Assembly: GCA_958445555.1 (NCBI GenBank)
Contig: CAUCSW010000030.1
Location: 1 to 7,234, forward strand
Origin: an uncultured Clostridia bacterium
GTDB taxonomy: Bacteria; Bacillota; Clostridia; Oscillospirales; Acutalibacteraceae
Direction: 5' to 3'
Length of the DNA: 7,234 nucleotides
Shown here piece by piece: positions 5,018-7,234 of this stretch. A model generated the notes under the pieces. The model did not search any database. It was not told the origin of the DNA and worked only from the letters and a program-made list of their open reading frames with translations. The stretch's first letter is position 1. Every line of letters begins with the position of its first letter. A program made the position numbers and the translations under genes.

Positions 5018-5923
5018 ATGAAACTTGCAACAACGACAGGGGACTTTTTTCCGTACGGTCTTAACGATAAGGAAAGTATTGCTGCCGTCGCGCAAAGCGG
5101 TTTTAAATGTATAGACTATAGCTTTGGTTATGATTTTAACCACCGATGCGGGTTGCTGGGAGACAATTGGCGCGAATTTGCGGACGAGCTGCTCGAACTA
5201 TCCGAGAATCTGGGAGTCAAATTTGTTCAGTCTCATGCCCCTCTCGGAAGCCCGCTGGTTCCCGACGAAAAACAGGAGTCTTTCATTGCCGACACAAAGA
5301 GGAGCATTGAAGCCGCCGCCTACCTCGGGATACCCAACATCGTAGTTCATTCGGGTTATGTAAAAGGAATGTCTGCGGAAGAAACTATTGAGCGGAACAC
5401 TGCATTTTATTTTGACATCCTAAAGACGGCAGAAAAGTCGGGAATAACGGTATTGACCGAAAACTTCAACAAGATGTGCCTTGAAGATTACTATTGGATA
5501 GACTCCGCCGAGGGACTTCGTGAGCTTGTGGACCGCGTGAGTCCTCCGCTGCTTAAAATATGATGGGATGTCGGGCATGCGAATTTGCAGGAATTCTCTC
5601 AGGAGGAAGAGCTGAAAATGCTCGGTGACCGCGTTGCGGCCGTTCACATTCAGGATAATTTCGGCTACGGGGATGATCATACCATCCCGTTTTTCGGCAC
5701 TCTCAATATTGATTCGGTTATGCACGGACTGATCGATATAGGTTATAACGGGCACTTCACATTTGAAGCCACCAATGCGCCTGTCGCGGCGTCCCGACGC
5801 CGCAGCTATGAAAAAGATTCTCGGTGCTCCGGGCTTTCTATTGAGTTCCGCAAGAAAACCGAAGCAATGCTGTATGACATAGGAAAATACATTCTGACGC
5901 AATATGACTGCTTTGAGTATTAA
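5018..5923 (+). CDS. Sugar phosphate isomerase/epimerase-like TIM-barrel protein with an in-frame TGA
   Basis: The gene encodes a 301-codon member of the xylose isomerase-like/AP-endonuclease-2 TIM-barrel superfamily, which usually interconverts sugars or cyclitols using a divalent metal. Family features are present throughout: TTTGDFF (5-11), QSHAPLGSPL (71-80), IPNIVVHSG (105-113), Glu148 in VLTENF, WDVGHANLQ with Asp184 and His187, VHIQDN with His210, DDHTIPFFGTL, and Glu250 in FTFEATN. The predicted metal ligands (a Glu, an Asp, a His and a Glu) are thus all kept. The frame is broken only by TGA at codon 182, immediately before Trp-Asp; downstream the same frame goes on for 119 codons to TAA. 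ATG 5018 follows a weak AAAGAAG site. The gene may be a recent nonsense mutant, carry a sequence error, or be recoded. The exact substrate is unknown; no partner genes adjoin it. Confidence 0.82.
5561..5563 (+). other. In-frame TGA at codon 182 of the isomerase-like gene
   Basis: The reading is LLKI-TGA-WDVGHANLQ. Homologues as I remember them have a small residue, often Cys or Val, just before Trp-Asp, so TGA would be one base from TGC or TGT. Two other genes here (the hydrolase and the DUF2953 gene) end in TGA at sensible places, so TGA is a normal stop in this genome. A small hairpin (5581-5596, GAATT/AATTC with loop TGCAGG) begins 17 bases after the codon. Confidence 0.85.
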
Positions 5924-5953
5924 ATGCTCACTTGCGTTTTGCGCAGGATAAAA

Positions 5954-6001
5954 GGAGCCGCCCGTCGGCGCGCGCTGATGTGCGCGGCGGTGGGCGGCTC
6001 C
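5954..6001. terminator. Bidirectional rho-independent terminator
   Basis: A perfect 10-bp outer stem (GGAGCCGCCC pairing with GGGCGGCTCC) encloses an inner GC-rich stem with a GCTGAT-type loop around 5973. On the plus strand it is followed by GGGCTTTTGATTTTTC; on the minus strand the stem runs directly into TTTTATCC. It lies between the convergent isomerase-like and cyclophilin genes and can serve both. Confidence 0.85.
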
Positions 6002-6077
6002 GGGCTTTTGATTTTTCTTCGGATTTTATTCGGGTTGTTTTCTGCTTCGCGTCGGTTATTTATTCACCCGATCGCTT

Positions 6078-7094
6078 TTATTTACCGGCGGTGTAGGTGA
6101 TGACCTCGGCTTTGGTGATGACTACATCCTCTTTGGGTTTGTTATCGGAGTCGACCTCGACCGCCGCTATGGCGTCGACAACATCCATACCCTCATATAC
6201 CTGTCCGAACACGGTGTGGCCTCTGCCGGCGCGCCATGCCCCGTCAAGGGAAATGTTGCCGCCGTTCTTTTCGTAAACGCTCCACACCTCATCGGGGACA
6301 AGGTAGGAAAGCGGGGATAATCCGCCGTTCAGGCTTATAAACGAGAACACATCCGAGCAAACGGAGGAAAAGTCCTGTCCGAAGCTTTTGTAGTATTCGA
6401 CATAATACTCGTAGCTGTATATACTGCTTGCGTAAAGCTTGCCGATATCCATACTGTCTTTTCCGGCAAAGTTTTCCGCTTTTGCCTGATTTATGAAGAA
6501 CTGGCTGCCGTTTGTGTTCGCTCCCGAGTTGGCCATTGAAAGGGAGCCGCGGATGTTGAGCAGCTTTTTGTCAAACTCATCTTCAAACGCTTTGCCCCAG
6601 ATGCTCTCGCCGCCTCTTCCGGTTCCCTCGGGGTCTCCGCCCTGTATCATAAAGTCGTTGATCACCCTGTGGAAGGTCAAGCCGTTATAGTATCCCTGCT
6701 CTATATGGGTGATGAAGTTTTCCACTGCCTTGGGTGCACCCTCGGGGAAGAGTCGGAGCTTTATGTCGCCTTTGTTTGTATGCAGAATGGCGACCTTTTC
6801 GCCCTCTGCGGGGAGCTCGGTCTGGAAGCCGTACTCCTTATCTGGGTAAGCGGTACCGACATCGTTTGTCAGTCCCAAAAATTCCTCAAATTTATCTGCA
6901 TACGCTTTATATTTGTCATAGTTGGAAAAGTCGTCGTCCGCAAAGCGGGAAAGGTCAAGGGTATAGGTGACTCCGTCCACCTCTTTTGTAAATATGTAAT
7001 CTTCCTTGCTCAACTTGGATTTGCATCCTGTCAGTGTAAGCGGCAGCATAAGGCATACCGCCGCGATGATCGCCGAGATGCGTTTTATCTTCAT
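6078..7094 (-). CDS. Cyclophilin-type peptidyl-prolyl cis-trans isomerase, lipoprotein
   Basis: The 338-residue protein begins with a lipoprotein signal: positive N-terminus, hydrophobic core (8-20) and lipobox LTGC with the modified Cys24. It should therefore be anchored on the outer face of the membrane, helping secreted proteins fold by prolyl isomerisation. Residues ~25-95 are a linker domain not found in minimal cyclophilins. The cyclophilin domain runs from ~100: FHRVINDFMIQGGD (141-154, with the catalytic Arg143), GSLSMAN (183-189), SQFFI (197-201), and, after an unusually long insert (about 204-282, Tyr- and Ser-rich), GHTVFGQVYEGMDVVDAI (292-309) and VVITKAEV. The main active-site motifs are present, so it is probably active. 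The start is ATG 7092-7094, preceded by AAGGAGA nine bases upstream. It is transcribed convergently with the isomerase-like gene and ends before the shared terminator. Confidence 0.94.
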   Translation of the reverse strand: MKIKRISAIIAAVCLMLPLTLTGCKSKLSKEDYIFTKEVDGVTYTLDLSRFADDDFSNYDKYKAYADKFEEFLGLTNDVGTAYPDKEYGFQTELPAEGEKVAILHTNKGDIKLRLFPEGAPKAVENFITHIEQGYYNGLTFHRVINDFMIQGGDPEGTGRGGESIWGKAFEDEFDKKLLNIRGSLSMANSGANTNGSQFFINQAKAENFAGKDSMDIGKLYASSIYSYEYYVEYYKSFGQDFSSVCSDVFSFISLNGGLSPLSYLVPDEVWSVYEKNGGNISLDGAWRAGRGHTVFGQVYEGMDVVDAIAAVEVDSDNKPKEDVVITKAEVITYTAGK

Positions 7095-7234
7095 GATCGG
7101 TCTTCTCCTTTGTATTTTTTCGACGCCCTTGTTTCACGGGGGGTCGGGTCGTTTTTTAAATCGAGGTGATTTTCGGATTGGGGTGTTTTTCCCACACTCG
7201 AATCAGAGCGTTTCGATTGTAACGGTGTTTATTA

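Noticed and set aside
5001..5021. Six-codon frame M-K-E-V-I-L overlapping the isomerase ATG by ATGA
   Set aside because: There is no ribosome binding site before it, and chance overlap of this size is common; I would not call it a coupled leader without conservation.
5561..5563. TGA read as tryptophan (alternative genetic code)
   Set aside because: The hydrolase and DUF2953 genes end in TGA at expected lengths, and the window is GC-balanced, unlike genomes known for that reassignment; it would also give an unusual Trp-Trp-Asp.
5420..5902. 160-codon minus-strand frame across the in-frame TGA
   Set aside because: It is an antisense shadow; the plus strand carries all family motifs and the promoter.
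6669..7169. 166-codon plus-strand frame opposite the cyclophilin gene
   Set aside because: It lies antisense to the lipoprotein signal and catalytic domain and has no credible start or domain.
1..7234. CRISPR array, tRNA, rRNA, insertion sequence, defence gene cluster
   Set aside because: I looked for regularly spaced repeats, tRNA-like folds, transposase motifs and defence protein signatures and found none that I can support.

Overview
The window reads like a spore-forming, low-to-moderate GC Firmicute of the class Clostridia, possibly a gut Oscillospiraceae/Ruminococcaceae relative. The evidence is a GerW/YtfJ spore protein gene downstream of a DUF2953 (YtfI-like) gene, strong AGGAGG-type ribosome binding sites, a lipobox cyclophilin and a two-domain GtrB/GtrA-like glycosyltransferase. 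The family-level placement is inference. Most of the window is about 55-58% GC in the lines I counted. The first ~850 bases are clearly AT-richer: about 40% in malQ and about 20% in part of the spacer after it.

Layout. (1) Bases 1-515 (+) are the 3' end of malQ, 4-alpha-glucanotransferase. (2) Bases 516-913 hold no intact gene. On the minus strand they contain a good promoter, an AAGGAGG site and a degraded zinc-knuckle/HNH-like coding remnant, plus two hairpins and a three-codon ORF. (3) Bases 914-1960 (-) encode a GT2 glycosyltransferase with a C-terminal GtrA-like membrane domain. (4) Bases 2151-3137 (+), divergent from it, encode a PldB/monoacylglycerol-lipase-like alpha/beta hydrolase. 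(5) Bases 3155-4214 (-), convergent with the hydrolase, are a two-gene unit of a DUF2953 membrane protein followed by GerW/YtfJ, with an unusually long overlap (83 nt with the start I favour). (6) Bases 4215-5017 are gene-free. They contain a large GC-rich palindromic element with 37-bp near-perfect inverted arms (4303-4501) and two divergent sigma-A-type promoters. The minus one (4652-4680) would read through the palindrome into the DUF2953-ytfJ unit; the plus one (4917-4945) serves the next gene. (7) Bases 5018-5923 (+) encode a sugar-phosphate isomerase/epimerase-like TIM-barrel protein, full length except for one in-frame TGA at codon 182, right beside a metal-ligand motif. (8) A strong bidirectional terminator (5954-6001) separates it from (9) a secreted lipoprotein cyclophilin-type peptidyl-prolyl isomerase (6078-7094, -). 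Bases 7095-7234 are the upstream region of that gene; beyond its ribosome binding site I see no clear promoter.

The genes do not form one pathway. Three themes are visible: glycan/carbohydrate handling (malQ, the glycosyltransferase, the isomerase-like protein), cell-envelope functions (the glycosyltransferase membrane domain, the hydrolase, the cyclophilin lipoprotein) and sporulation (DUF2953 and ytfJ). I found no clear-cut new defence or mobile system. The items most worth checking are the in-frame TGA in the isomerase, the palindromic element in the leader of the sporulation genes, and the promoter-plus-gene remnant behind malQ.
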